Shown here piece after piece: positions 1-60,082 of a stretch of DNA of 64,000 nt. Source of the stretch: Hydractinia symbiolongicarpus (taxonomy: Eukaryota; Cnidaria; Hydrozoa; Anthoathecata; Hydractiniidae). Below the pieces are notes generated by a model, which worked only from the letters and a program-made list of their open reading frames with translations, ran no database searches and was not told where the DNA came from. Numbering within the stretch: position 1 is the first letter of the stretch; each line of letters starts with the position of its first letter. Where the stretch lies: contig NC_079879.1 in the NCBI RefSeq assembly GCF_029227915.1, positions 13,642,001-13,706,000 of the forward strand, written 5' to 3'. The translations under genes were made by a program, and so were the position numbers.

Positions 1-2401
1 TAAAAAGGGTCTACGCTTTTTTTCAATTTTACATTTATTTTTTATTCATTTACAAGGAGCTTTACAAATTTGTGCTGGGGAGGGCAATAGATTGGGCCGT
101 CGTCGTAACACTGAAAATCACGGCTGGTGTTGTGGAAAAGAATAGCAAACAGTGAGCGATGTAAAGGTAAGAAATAGCTCAAACAGAAATTTGAACAATT
201 GGAAAGAACGAAAACTGAAACAACTTCGGTTTCAAAGCAGTTCGTCTTTCTGAAGTCTTTACTGCCACCCTGTAAAAAATAGGCTCTATGGAAGAGACGA
301 GAATGTGACGAAAGAGGATTATGCAAAGCAACAAAACAAGTCACGAATAAGAAAAGATAGGAAAAACAAGACAGCATCCTGGTAAAAGAAGTGATAAATG
401 AAGAGTGAATGTCACTCAAAATGGATTACCCGAATGGATTAAACAATAAGCAACTAAACCTCACTTATTAGAATAACTTGAAAATGGAGGAAATGTTGCT
501 AAAATTGTCCTCTTAAGGCCGTTTTTCAATTCATTGATAATTGTTAGTAAAGCGAACGTTGTAAACAAATTTCATGAAGGAAAGTATCAGTTACGCGTTA
601 AAAAAGTCGAACTTACATAAAATATTTTCTTGTGTTTTTTCGTTTCGGAAAATGTGTTTAATTTTAGTGTTCTTATAATTATAGCATTTTTTGTTAGTGT
701 TACTCCAATCTCTTTCCTAGCGCCCTTTGTCTCTTTTCTCTAACCGGGGGCGAGACGAACATGGAATCGGCGTCCCCGTGTCAGAAAAGATACAATTGGT
801 GTTACTCGTAAAACACCAAGCAAAGGAGGATCAAAAGTTAAACAATTGGTGTTTTTGCAAACTAGTTACATTGGATTATATATCATGCGCGACAAAATAC
901 GATGCGAGAGCTACTATGCTTGAGTTCTGTGAGTTAAGAAGAAAGCTAGACATTGCTTACAGTTAGAGCATTTGTAGCATTATGGCGAAAGTCCACTTTG
1001 TTCGCAAAGCACGACGTACTAAGCGCTGCGCGATTAAGCGTCGAAGAGGCACAATGTCCACTAGAAATAGAATTGTGCGCACAAAATGGAGGCGATTTAA
1101 GCAAATTCATTGGTCAAAATCATGAAATTACGTCATTCTTCACTGCAGCGCTTACAGCGTCAAAATGATTTTGACTTTCAAACAATTAGCGCGTGCAGAA
1201 AGATTCTTAAATATTGCGCAATGTTGAGAGCCTTGAACCGACGTGGGTGCTAAAAGATTAAAGTGGACTTTTCCCTTTAGGGATGTTATTCAGATAAGAA
1301 GAAAAAAGATTGAGTTGATTAGGCTACTTAGAAAAATAGGAATAATAATTTGTAGAAACATGAGAGAAAATAAGTAGGAGGTTATAAAGGCAAGCTCCAC
1401 AGATGGAATTGAGTATAGAAATAACACAGTCTAGAGGTGATGGTGTAGTAATGGTGTAGTGCTATGAACTTGTAATCATAAAGTTGCAGGTTCGTGTCCC
1501 CACTCCGGCGCACTTTAAATGTAGTGTTGTTGGCCTAATTAGATCCATCTATTGGCTGCCAATTGGCTTGTGTGGTAGACAAGCAAGTTAGAGCAATGTT
1601 ACACGTGTTTCTAGAAGAGTCAAACGTTATTATCGACTTTCTCAGGATGTTAAAACTTATCGTTATTTACTTACTCAGATCAGATTGAAAAAAGGTCATT
1701 AATATACCCTATCCAACCATGCTAGCATTGAAAACATTCGTTAAGCCAAAAATGATGACAACGATGAATCAGATCTTTTATCGTGTCACGTGTGAAATAA
1801 CAGTGAAATTCCTTTTATGCAGAGCGCTTGATATTCTGCCAAAAAAATTAAAGAAAAAACGGAATATAAAAATATTTTAACAACTTTGGTAAAATTAATT
1901 CTTCACGAAAATTGGAGGGAAGATATGACTTTTTACTTCTTAGAAGTAGAAAACATTGTCACGTGATGCTATACCGACGAAAATTTGTCAGGCATGCATG
2001 AAAGCAACTAAAATATTACAAAGCAAGAATTACGCCATTGAATGTTTTCAAATAAAAATGTGTATTTCAGACATTAAGTTAGTTAAATTTTAAAATAAAT
2101 AGTCTACAGTTTAAAAGCCAATTTACCACTTCATTCGCTCATTAATAGAAGTTAAAATAATCAGATGTTGACCTACATTTGATGACAAGGTGTAATGTCA
2201 AATTGATTGTTATGCAACAATATACATCTTCTGATTGTTGGGTAAAAGCCACTAAAATTAAAATCATTTTTCGGCAATCCATATTTATACACTAAGTCGC
2301 TAATTTAATTGAATCCAGTGGAAAACTGTCCTCAACATGCAATATAGCTAGCTATTACACAGTAAAAATTGTAATTTGTAAATGTCTTTTAAATGTCTCT
2401 C
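1..2401. other. 3' flank of the giant gene, no convincing gene
   Basis: AT-rich sequence downstream of the giant gene's stop. It holds a tRNA-derived SINE (separate entry) and several open frames without recognisable domains. The minus-strand frame at 42-419 ends just before AATAAA-like sequence but has no family signature. A 47-codon plus-strand frame at 982-1125 is extremely basic and is reported as a finding. An ATTAAA on the minus strand (plus positions 2304-2309) is the nearest candidate polyadenylation signal after the stop at 2402. Confidence 0.4.
1436..1765 (+). repeat. tRNA-derived SINE with microsatellite-type tail
   Basis: The head (about 1436-1512) has a tRNA-like B box (GGTTCGTGTCC) and a GGTGTAGTGG-like A-box segment, followed by a non-tRNA body. 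The tail (about 1676-1765, GGTCATTAATATACCC...CATGCTAGCATTGAAAA...AATGATGA) recurs around 45208-45290, where it leads into a (GATGATGGT)n tract. A shared 3' tail joined to a tRNA-like head is what a SINE family shows. The exact ends were not determined. Confidence 0.5.
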
Positions 2402-51155
<48,754 letters not shown>

Positions 51156-54100
51156 AGTGCTGCACTAACCGTACAACAACATTCTGGTTGAACAATTTAT
51201 CGCGAATAAAGTGATCCACTGCTTTATTTTTTTCTTATCATCAACGTCTTGAAACAAACATGGATTTAAAAAAACAGACAAACTGATTGTTTTAGTTTGC
51301 GCTGTGAAGAAAGGTTTAATGACAAGCTAAATATTGCGCTAAGTCGATGTGTCAACAGCACGATTATTTTCACAACGCTATTGACTGACACTTCCACTTC
51401 GCCTTTCACACAAACAAATTCTATACAAGAGCTCTTTAAACTCACGACAAGTAAGGCAGCTAACAAGCGGTCAAAGAGAGTGCATTTGTAAAAACAGAGA
51501 AATGTTATTTTTGGAACTTCAAAAATCAACAGCTTCTAAGCGACGATCACACGCTTCCAATTTCTTGTTTCCTGTTTCAGCAAACAATGTTAGGGCGAAG
51601 CTGCTAAATGTTCATCGATAGATTGTAAATCTTTAAACTAAAAATCAGATATTAAATATCTGTCTTGATTGGACTGGAGAAGGATATATTCATTCAATTT
51701 ATTAATTCAATTGGTCATCAAAATGTTTTTCAACAGTGCTGTCTCAACAGTTTATTTTAGCTTTCCTTGATTTTTCAATATATTATAGTTCCTAGCAATT
51801 TCGTTCCCAATATTGTTATCAAAGGAACTTGAACCGTGTGAAATTGTTAGGACTGGGAAGGTTTGGTTGTAAGTTGCTTCTCGTAAGTAAGTATCTGAAA
51901 TAATAAAACAATCCTTCTGAAATTCTTTTTTTTACGTAATTATTACAGACTACGATTTTGTTGTTTTAAAGAGGTTTGGAGACGAAGTATGGCTAATTAT
52001 TTTCACAGTTCTCTATCACAGTTTGAATTATTATTATGATGTCGAGTAACACACATATAGATCATATTTGTATTTCCTTGACACGAATGATGTTGATGAA
52101 TTCAAAATACTTAAATAAAATCCATCAACGCACACACCAGTTAAAATTATATGTAAAAAAAAACACAACCGACTGGGAACAAGAGGGTTGTGCTCAATGA
52201 CTAAAGAATGCAAACGTCACGTTTTAATGTCACAATAAAGTAATGTCAGGTCAAAATTTATTTTGAGCTCAATATTTTATCATGTCGAGAAAAACGCCTC
52301 ATGTTGTTTTTTATTGCGCAAGAAAGAAATTTTTGTTTTCATGGCGGGTGAGCTTTGTGGTAGAGCGTTCGTTTCAAGTGCGAAAGGTCGAGTCATGCCA
52401 GAGACTATAAAAGTGTGAATTTATCCTTTCTGCTTAACGTTCAGCATGAGAATAGGACGATTAATATATTAGGTGGTTGTCTAGTTGAGAAATTGCTGTG
52501 CTTGCACGATTTTTGTAGCTCAAGTGAGAGTTTTAAAAGCACTAGGACGCCCTTCGCAGGACCCTCGTTGATAGCAATACGAATAGGAACTAAAGAGGCT
52601 ATCCTTGGTGAGCAATTTCAATAACAATATATTGATGTACCGTGGTGAATCAGCTTATAGTATAGACTGGATATTGAGGGTGCGGAACTTTATTACGCCT
52701 TTTATAATAAAATTTAAACAAGAATCCCTGGGGGCTCTAAGAATTTCCGCTCGCTACCAAAATATTTAATGACAACCTGCTAATTCGTTGTGTTATCGTG
52801 CCAAACATTCGAAGAGGTTTGGTGCATGAAGCTCTGAAGATAAAGCACACAAGTGACATTATATCTTACAACAAACGCAAACAAAACGAAACGTGTCATA
52901 ATAAACTCACATTTTAAAAGAAATTGCTAACAAAAAATACAGCCTATCATTCATGGTTGAAAGTCTTGCGATTGAAACGTTTATGGTCTTAAACGGCAAT
53001 TAGTTTACAAAAAAACAAAATTTTGATGTGACCGTCATTTTCATCATAGTTTTTTTATTAACTGTGCCAATTTTTGTCGAAAATAAAGTAGTTTTAATTT
53101 TTGGACATATTTTGGCCTGAAATGACATTTAAGTGACAAAAAATCAAACTTTTGTATCATCATCATTTTCAGCATACTTTATTTATTAACTGTACCAAAT
53201 TTGGCCGAAAATGGCATTTAGGTGGCAAAAAATCAAAATTTTGGTCTCACCATCATGTTCAGCATACTTTTTGGTTAACTGTGACAAATTTTGTCGAAAA
53301 CAAATACCAATTTTGGCCTGAAACGTCATTTACTAGTAGTTAGGGAGCTTGGGAAAAGTACGAAGTTTAAATCTGTGACGTTGCAATTGACCATTTGGGA
53401 CAGGGTTAGTTAGTTAGTCAGGTATACCAATACTATCCTTCTCTCAGAGGAACGTGAAATCCCAGGGTCGATTTTTTCTCAAAAAATGCTCCGAAAGAAA
53501 AAAACGACGGTTTTAAAGAATTTCCTACGCCTTCGGGCGCGGAAATTCAAAAAAACCTCTCGGATAATACAATGGGAGAAAAAATGAAGAAAAGATTAAT
53601 TTTTTTAAAAATTATTTACAAAAAAATTTAAAAATATTGTAGAACAAATTCTCGCATGCTTCAATTTATAAAAGTGATTTAAAAAAAAATTATAAACCCC
53701 TTTTTCACGCAAAATATAAAAAAAAAAAAAAAAAAGTAAAAGTAACGTACTTTCTTGTATCCAACGGGAGTTTCAGCAGGCTTCTTAACAAAAAGACTAC
53801 ACCGCAACAGTAATAGGAAGTATATCCTAAACTTCCCCTTAACTTCCTACGTTCTAAATGCATAAAGTAAAGGGGGGTTTGTTTAAGAGCTTTATATCAT
53901 TGTTCGTTTAATTTATTATGGTCTTGACTAATCATTTATCTTTTACGGCATCTTTTATATATTGAATGTATTATGTATAAAATCTATTTCTTAAAAATGC
54001 GAATGATGTTTTTTTTCTGGGTCGATTTCATGTGTTTGTGAAGCATTATGAAACCTTTTGATCATTTCGTTTCGAATCTCGAATTTCTTGATCTAAATAA

Positions 54101-54412
54101 GAGGGAGAATTTAAACTTTTATTCTTAGAGATAGGAAAATGTATGTTCTAGCGCAAACGCACACGATGCACACGCACGCACACGATATCATGCCAATTAG
54201 GGAATTCCCAAATCCGATAAAATCGGCAAATCCGGCAATTCCGATATAAAATGGCAATTCCGATATTATTACAAATGGGTCATGCCCAATATCGAGGGAA
54301 TAATCCAGGTTCCAAGACATCACCAAAAAATACATCAATTCATTTGAGTAGGGGAAATTCCTATTCAAATCTCGACCGCGCTAGAAATGTTGCTGATTGA
54401 AATCAAAACTCA
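51156..54412. other. 5' flank / intergenic, no gene seen
   Basis: AT-rich. A tRNA-like fragment with an A-box-like GTGGTAGAGCG lies at 52341-52400 and is probably a SINE remnant. Three imperfect ~100-bp tandem copies (TTTTCAGCATACTTT...TTAACTGTGCCAAATTTTGTCGAAAA) lie at 53022-53335. A hairpin-like segment at 53520-53550 resembles one at 14411-14445. At 54190-54275 short AATTCCGATAT repeats precede the Polinton-like element, whose outer border I could not place. Confidence 0.5.
53022..53335 (+). repeat. Three imperfect ~100-bp tandem copies
   Basis: Copies start near 53024, 53146 and 53238. Each runs TTTTG..TCA.CATCATTTTCAGCATACTTT, then TTAACTGTGCCAAATTTTGTCGAAAA. Spacing is uneven because of indels. 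Confidence 0.55.
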
Positions 54413-54421
54413 TATAATAAA
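54413..54421 (+). promoter_or_regulatory. TATAATAAA motif before the polymerase start
   Basis: TATAATAAA ends one base before the ATG at 54423. The same nonamer stands against the starts of the 83-residue protein (58906) and the capsid protein (62289). Confidence 0.4.
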
Positions 54422-54422
54422 G

Positions 54423-57400
54423 ATGAATAAAAACACCGTAACAGAGTTACGTAATAACGCAAAAGCCCGTGGACTCAGGGGATACTACCGACTCCGCAAA
54501 GCAGATCTTGTTACTTTATTGGAGACACCCCAAGACCCGTAGCACCCCCAAGACCCGTTCCTGCTCCAAGAGTAACGGAAGATGTCCCGCAGTATACTTG
54601 GAGACCTCCCAAAAGACTTCCAGTAGCGGGTGATGCACCACGGAGACCTCCAAGGAGGGCAGGACAACGAAAGCCGGTCAGGCCAGTGACTTTACTACCA
54701 ACAACAGAGGCTATGGACGTCTTCGAGAGACAGGAAATGTCAAAGAGTCGCTCGGCTGTCATGGAGGGAATCAAGGGGTGCTACAACTGGCTAATGGAGG
54801 CTGTTCCCAAACCTATAAAGGAGGGGGTCAATAACGCATATACAACGTTTAAACGCAAGGTGATGAGTCTCTACAACAAGGCAACAGGTGCTATGCTTCG
54901 TGAGGAGGTTGAAGAAGAGGCGCAAAAAGACGCAGGAATATAAACATGCTCACCATAGGACCTTCCGAAGTTTCCGCATCCCCGGCATAGATGGCACGGA
55001 CGTCGATGGATACTTGGGGAAGGTGCGATCACACGTGAAAACCTTGGTTGAGAAGCAGGTTAATGATGCTACTCATCACGGACTATAAAAAGACCCCTAT
55101 ACAGCCGTTAAAAATCTCTCACGGCTCCTGGGTAGCGAGACATCGAAGAATACGGCAAAAATGCACTTTTGCCTGAACTGCTTACACGCATTCCCAACGG
55201 TTGAGTCAAGAGACAGGCACTATGGCTACTGCAGGGACAACGAAGCGGTCAAGATCACGATGCCAAGTGAAAAGGAAAAATGGTTATACTACAAGGATGG
55301 TCAGCAGCAGTTCAAAGTACCATTCGTCATCTATGCAGACTTCGAGAGCCTGTTGATCCCGATAAAAGAGAATGCGAAGGAGATCAAGACGAAGAAGCTT
55401 AACAAGCACGTACCATGTGGCTGGTGCACGTATAGTACCTTTGCGTACGGGTCCGTACCGGATCCATTGTATGGATATCGCGGTCGGAAATGCGTGACGA
55501 AGTTCATCAACCACCTGGAGGTAAAGCGACTCTACGCTACCTTCCCTCAGCAGGATATGTTGCCCCTAACGGAGATACTAATGAAAGAACACGACGAGGT
55601 CCCAACATCTCATATCTGCATGAAGCCCTTCGATGATAACGTGAAAAACCGCAAAGTCAGGGACCACTGCCACTACACAGGGGTATACAAAGGCGCCGCC
55701 CACGCACAATGTAACCTCAAATACAAGATACCCAGCCACGTGTCCGTGATCTTACACAATCTCTCCGGATACGACGTGCACTTGTTCATCCGAGAACTCG
55801 GAGAAAAGTACGACACCCAGGATATTGGTTGCATCGCCGAAAACACTGAAATGTACATCTCCTTCAACGTAAAAATCAAGGTACCCATTGGGGGTATGGG
55901 GTACGGTGATGGTGAAATGTATAAGAAGATCGAGATCAGGTTCATCGACAGTTGCCGCTTCATGGCATCAAGCCTGGAAAAATTAGCAAGCAACCTCATC
56001 GGCACAAACGCTGCGGGTATGAAATGTCAGCAGTGCGCGGATACATGTCTGGAATTTCAGGGCATCGATGATGAGTATGTAGCGAGATTTTGGTGCAGGG
56101 CTTGCGGCTCTAGTACCACGAAGCAGCTAGACATGGAGGAGGTAAAGGCAAATGTACCAGCCATGGCGAAATTTAACACCGAAGATGATGTATTCAGGCT
56201 GATGCTTCGAAAAGGCGTCTACCCCTACGAATATATGAATGCTTGGCAGCGATTTAAGGAGACGGAGCTACCTCCCAAGGAGGCATTCTACAGTAAATGG
56301 AATATGAAGGGCATTAGCGACAACGACTACGAGCACGTGAAAAAGTATGGAATGTCATGGGCGACTACCACGACGCGTATCTCACCACAGACGTCCTGCT
56401 ACTAGCCGACGTCTTCGAGAGCTTTCGAAGCGTGTGCCTGGAGAACTACAAGCTCGACCCTGCCCACTTCTACAGCGCACCTGGTCTCGCCTGGAAGGCA
56501 GCGTTGAAGTACTGCAGCTCCTCACGGACCCCGAAATGCTCCTGATGTTCGAAAGAGGCATCCGTGGGGGCATAACCCAAGCTATGCACCGTTATGCCAT
56601 GGCCAACAACAAGTACATGTTGGGGCAATATGATCCGGAGATCGAGTCGTCCTACTTGCAGTATCTCGACGCCAATAATCTGTACGGCTGAGCGATGCGT
56701 CAAGACCTGCCCACGCATGGGTTCAAGTGGGTGTCCAACGTTGAATCTTTACCGAGAAGCGGATCGCGAAGCTCGTCGCTGACAACAAGCACGGCAACAT
56801 CTTGGAAGTTGACATCGACTACCCAAAGAGCTTGCACGACAAGCACAACGAGTTACCGTTTCTACCAGAGCGCAAGGTGGTTCACAAGGTCGAGAAACTT
56901 ATACCGAATTTAGAACACAAGCGGAGGTACGTGGTGCACATCAGAGCCCTTCACGAGGCCCTGAAACACGGGCTCGTGCTCAAGAAAGTCCACAGAATCA
57001 TCCAGTTTAACCAGAAGCCATGTCTGCGGGGGTATATCGACCACAACATGAGGCTGAGAACCGCCGTCAAAAACGAGTTCGAAAAGGACTTCTACAAGCT
57101 TATGAACCTTTCCGTATTCGGCTAGACCATGGAGAACCTGAGGAACCACAAAAACATCCAGCTGGTTACCAACGAGGACAGGTATACGAAGCTCGTCATG
57201 AAGCCAAACTTCAAGGGTGGAAACTACTTCAGCAGCCACCTCATGGGCGTGGAGATGGGTAAGACTGAGCTGAAGATGAACAAGCCGGTGTATATTGGTC
57301 AGGCTTTAGACATGTCGAAAGTGGTGATGTACGACTTCCACTACGAGTACATGCAGCCCAAGTATGGCAGCAAGCTGCGGATCTGCTACATGGATACTGA

Positions 57401-57891
57401 CTCCTTCGTATACCACATCAGAACGGAGGACTTTTACCGTGACATTGCCGACGATGTCGAGGCACGTTTCGATACGAGTGCCTACAGCAAGTATGACAAC
57501 AGACCTCTCCCAACGGTAAAAACAAAAAGGTGGTAGGCCTCATGAAAAACGAACTAAGCGGAAAAATCATGACAGATTTCATCACCCGGAGACCGAAGCT
57601 GTATGCTTACAAGAGCCTCACGAAGGAGGGTGGGGATCGCAAGGTGAAAGGTGTAAAGAAGTGCGTCACGAAGAAATCCATCAGCTTCAAGGACTACCAG
57701 CGCTGCCTGGAGGAGGGTATTGATGATACAAAACCTGCGTCTGTATCCAAAATAAGGGGCATAAGGTCTACACGCAGGAAGTGAACAAGTTGGCACTCAA
57801 TAGGCTGGATGACAAACGGATAGTGCAACCAGACCAGATCACAACGCTCGCTAGGGGTCATTATCGCTTAGCAGCTAAGGAGAGCAAATAA
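54423..57891 (+). pseudogene. Type B DNA polymerase of the Polinton-like element, multiply broken
   Basis: Family B polymerase, the protein-primed type that replicates Polinton DNA. The N-terminus is SAP-like (TVTELRNNAKARGL, YRLRKADLVTLLE), then a Pro/Arg-rich stretch. A Cys/His motif (FCLNCLHAF with H..YC) precedes the exonuclease site YADFES and its NLSGYDVHLF segment in the longest open piece (55161-56405). Motif A (LDANNLYG, ending 56688), motif B (KLMNLSVFG, ending 57122) and motif C (YMDTDSF, ~57389) are all present. Lesions: frame changes near 54535, 54900-54943, 56350-56400, 56500-56545, 56745, 57530 and 57770; in-frame TAA 55086-55088, TGA 56689-56691 and TAG 57123-57125. Sequence also seems to be missing between the N-terminal part and the Cys motif near 55086. 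It ends at 57889-57891, directly before the next ATG. Confidence 0.85.
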
Positions 57892-58026
57892 ATGGAGATA
57901 TGTTTAATAATCGCCGTGCTACTGCCATACGTCTTGATCGTGTTTTGCTTCTTTCGCTATCGACGTCTAATAAACATGGTTCGAGATATTGCAGAGATGA
58001 TATTCGACAAGTCGATACGCCGGTAG
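57892..58026 (+). CDS. Small membrane protein, 44 residues
   Basis: ATG immediately follows the polymerase stop. The N-terminal half is one hydrophobic helix (ICLIIAVLLPYVLIVFCFF) followed by RYRR, so a type I-like small membrane protein with a basic cytoplasmic side is predicted. It overlaps, in the same frame, the possible start of the next gene (ATG 57976). I do not recognise the family. It may be only the N-terminus of that next gene. Confidence 0.4.
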   Translation: MEICLIIAVLLPYVLIVFCFFRYRRLINMVRDIAEMIFDKSIRR

Positions 58027-58490
58027 AAGCCCTCGAGCAATAACCGGCAGAAGTCGTTCATAAACGTCAAGTCCTGAAGGATGCACGCAAGTGTAAACAG
58101 CACCTGCTAGCGAAGAAATGCACCGAAGCCTTCCTCGACAAGGCCTCACCCGAGGTGATCGACAAGATACATGCTGAGTACGTTCAGCGTGAGCTCCAGG
58201 AAGAGGGCGAGAAGACTGCCAAGGCCTTGTCAACTCATGCCATCACCATGTATACGAAGGCCATAGGCAACGTGGTTCCCCTTGATAGTCCCGAGGCTCT
58301 ACGCCAAGACCTGGAAGGGGACCCTATAATCCAAGAATCTATGGCGGGCCTGGGGATACTAGTCTATTCAGCCTTTGGAAAATTCCTTGCTCCACTGCTC
58401 GTCGCGGCCCATACCATTAATCACACTCAGCTCTCCTCGAAGCAAGATGGTGAAAACCATGAGCAAGATGGTGAGCCCGAGCGTGAGTAA
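57976..58490 (+). pseudogene. Unidentified Polinton-like protein with C-terminal hydrophobic segment
   Basis: The open part (58044-58490) is rich in charged helix (RQVLKDARKCKQHLLAKK, YVQRELQEEGEKTAKAL) and ends with a hydrophobic stretch (LGILVYSAFGKFLAPLLVAA) and a polar tail. A TAA at 58041-58043 and a one-base frame change near 58020 separate it from a likely start at 57976, which has TAATAAAC just before the ATG. A strong hairpin follows the stop. Function unknown. Confidence 0.45.
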
Positions 58491-58505
58491 AAAGAGGGAA
58501 TGCTT

Positions 58506-58527
58506 TTGTAAGTCTCACGACTTACAA
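58506..58527 (+). terminator. Hairpin after the 58490 stop
   Basis: TTGTAAGTC - TCAC - GACTTACAA: a perfect 9-bp stem and 4-base loop starting 16 bases after the stop codon. Confidence 0.55.
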
Positions 58528-58629
58528 GAAATGAGACAATAAGAGAGAGCTATCACAAGACCAAAGCACCCAGGAAGAGTTGCCCAGGGGCACAGGTTAG
58601 CGGCACAGAATAAAGAGAAAAAGGAAAAA

Positions 58630-58902
58630 ATGAAACAATAACAAGGTATAGTCAAAACCAGTTCATGAGCCAGTTCTGGTGCAAGTTCTGGAGCAAGTTC
58701 CGTACAGTCAGGTGCCGTATATCTTGGCGGAGGCCTTGTTGTAGTACTCGCGGCTTGCGTGGCAGCAGTCTATTACATTTTCCCACGTAAGGGCGCAACC
58801 AAGCACCAGCCTGCTGAAACCCCAGAGCCACGTTCGCACATGAAAAAGCAAGAGCATCCCCAACACGATATCGACATTTTTAAGATGCGTGGTAATCTAT
58901 AA
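58630..58902 (+). pseudogene. Single-pass membrane protein with two nonsense codons
   Basis: One frame runs from ATG 58630 to TAA 58900-58902 and is broken by a TAA after three codons and a TGA eight codons later. The rest encodes a Ser/Gly linker (ASSGASSGASS), a membrane helix (YLGGGLVVVLAACVAAVYYIF), a basic PRKG stop-transfer and an acidic/His tail (HDIDIFKMRGNL). It ends three bases before the next ATG. The upstream stops could instead mean that the true start lies within 58660-58710. Confidence 0.5.
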
Positions 58903-58906
58903 TAAA
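58898..58906 (+). promoter_or_regulatory. TATAATAAA motif at the start of the 83-residue protein
   Basis: The last A of the nonamer is the A of the ATG at 58906. The motif overlaps the stop of the preceding frame. Confidence 0.4.
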
Positions 58907-59157
58907 TGAGTTCAAACGTGACATCTCAACAAAAGGAAATTATCGACATGCTCTACGAGAGTGTGGTCGATCTCGGCTTCACCTTAGCCTATGCGATGGG
59001 AGGGAAAAAGTTCCTCGGGATTACAAGTCCCTCTACCAAAATGGATACCAGCGATGTTCTCAAGATGGTGGCTTACTTCTCTGCAGACAGGGCTAGTCGT
59101 GAGATGGCTGTGCAAAAAGGTTGGATACCCGCGAGTATCGTGCCAAAGCCGAAATAA
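58906..59157 (+). CDS. Unidentified 83-residue Polinton-like protein
   Basis: Intact frame without membrane segment or signal. A mixed helical N-terminus (QQKEIIDMLYESVVDLGF) is followed by a Gly/Ser/Thr middle and a helix near the C-terminus (SDVLKMVAYFSADRASREM). It is tightly packed between the membrane-protein frame (3-base gap) and the ATPase (54 bases, with a hairpin between). I do not recognise the family; position suggests a structural or assembly role (inference). Confidence 0.6.
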   Translation: MSSNVTSQQKEIIDMLYESVVDLGFTLAYAMGGKKFLGITSPSTKMDTSDVLKMVAYFSADRASREMAVQKGWIPASIVPKPK

Positions 59158-59169
59158 GTGCCTGCAAGG

Positions 59170-59198
59170 TTTGTGTCTGCCACTGTGGCAGACACAAA
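59170..59198 (+). terminator. Hairpin between the 83-residue gene and the ATPase
   Basis: TTTGTGTCTGCCA - CTG - TGGCAGACACAAA: a perfect 13-bp stem with a 3-base loop, 12 bases after the stop at 59157 and 13 bases before the ATG at 59212. Confidence 0.65.
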
Positions 59199-59211
59199 GG
59201 GCTCAGAATAA

Positions 59212-59733
59212 ATGGATCTAGTTGTAAAGGAGCCGCATACAGCAATCTTCACGGGACCTACCTCGTGCGACAAGACGCAGCGTGTATTGGACCTCCTGGA
59301 GAACGAACACAATGGTCATTTTCACAATATAGTGATTCTATGTCCAACGATCCGCTGGAACAGGACCTATCTCGATAATCCGGTGCTGTGGGAGGACGAC
59401 TACGTCTTGCTGATAGACCCCAAGGAGCAGCTCTTTCGATGGATAGGAAAATTGTCGGAGCTCCTGGCGGGTGAGGAGACTTTGTTCATCATCGACGACA
59501 TGATAAGCGACGAATCTATAGACAAAAAGCGACAACCCTTGCTCGAGCTCGCTGTCTCGGGGAGGCATCGGGGACGTCTCTGGTTGTTAACGCTCTCTTA
59601 CACCGCTTTGCCGAAGAACCTCCGCCGACAGAAGAAGCAGTTGTTCGTGTGGTACCCTTCGGAGCGTTCGGACATGAGGATGATCGATGAGGAGAAGAAC
59701 CAGATAGATGACTGGGAGGGGATGAAGGCTTAA
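59212..59733 (+). CDS. Packaging ATPase of the FtsK/A32 type, Walker A damaged
   Basis: A 173-residue open frame with the architecture of Polinton genome-packaging ATPases, which pump DNA into preformed capsids. The P-loop near residue 15 reads FTGPTSCDKT: the Gly expected just before the conserved Lys is Asp (GAC, one base from GGC). Walker B is TLFIIDDMI (residues ~90-98), and a LWLLTLSYTALPKNLR segment follows, as in the family's sensor region. ATG 59212 lies 13 bases after the hairpin. No stop or frameshift is present, but the P-loop change should abolish nucleotide binding, in keeping with the decay of the rest of the element. Confidence 0.8.
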   Translation: MDLVVKEPHTAIFTGPTSCDKTQRVLDLLENEHNGHFHNIVILCPTIRWNRTYLDNPVLWEDDYVLLIDPKEQLFRWIGKLSELLAGEETLFIIDDMISDESIDKKRQPLLELAVSGRHRGRLWLLTLSYTALPKNLRRQKKQLFVWYPSERSDMRMIDEEKNQIDDWEGMKA

Positions 59734-59749
59734 CTCAAAAAGTCAAAGC

Positions 59750-60082
59750 ATGCCCGCCTTTGGATCAGACTTGAGCATTTTCGGACTTGGAAGATTTTGG
59801 AGTGACGCGGGTGTAGTACATACACCTGATCAGGCACGCATAGGCGGAGAACCCACGCTATTACTGATCTCCAAGGTGTGGACAGATCTGTCTACACCCA
59901 GACACAATTCTACTGACGGAACCAGGCCTTTATTGCTTTCTCCTGATTTTTGTAGCTCGATCGAGCCACAAAAACAACAAAATTACCAATGTTTTACATG
60001 CTCCGGAGGTACTTCAACATCCTCTGGTACTAGCATGAGTTCTTCTGACACAAAGCTTCGATCAGGCCCACTATCGAGATAG
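59750..60082 (+). CDS. Doubtful Polinton-like frame, 110 residues
   Basis: ATG 17 bases after the ATPase stop. The first ~45 residues look protein-like (FGSDLSIFGLGRFWSDAG). From about residue 42 on, the frame runs across two palindromes (59875-59898, 59947-59974) and the antisense end of the integrase gene. A real short gene that has lost its stop by frameshift near 59870 is plausible. Function unknown. Confidence 0.3.
   Translation: MPAFGSDLSIFGLGRFWSDAGVVHTPDQARIGGEPTLLLISKVWTDLSTPRHNSTDGTRPLLLSPDFCSSIEPQKQQNYQCFTCSGGTSTSSGTSMSSSDTKLRSGPLSR
59875..59898 (+). terminator. 24-bp palindrome, plus-strand type
   Basis: GGTGTGGACAGATCTGTCTACACC. Eleven of twelve base pairs are perfect; the remaining one is G-T on the plus strand, so it stays paired as G-U in a plus-strand transcript and is A-C on the minus strand. 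Confidence 0.5.
59947..59974 (-). terminator. 28-bp palindrome after the integrase stop
   Basis: On the minus strand TTTTTGTGGCTCGATCGAGCTACAAAAA, nine bases after the integrase stop (59983-59985). The single imperfect pair is G-U in minus-strand RNA and A-C on the plus strand, so it fits the integrase transcript. Confidence 0.55.

Noticed and set aside
42-419. A 125-codon minus-strand gene at the window edge
   Set aside because: No domain, no signal and no splice context. AATAAA-like sequence after the stop is common in this AT-rich DNA.
52341-52400. A tRNA gene on the plus strand
   Set aside because: Only the A-box region and part of a T arm can be matched; the cloverleaf does not close.
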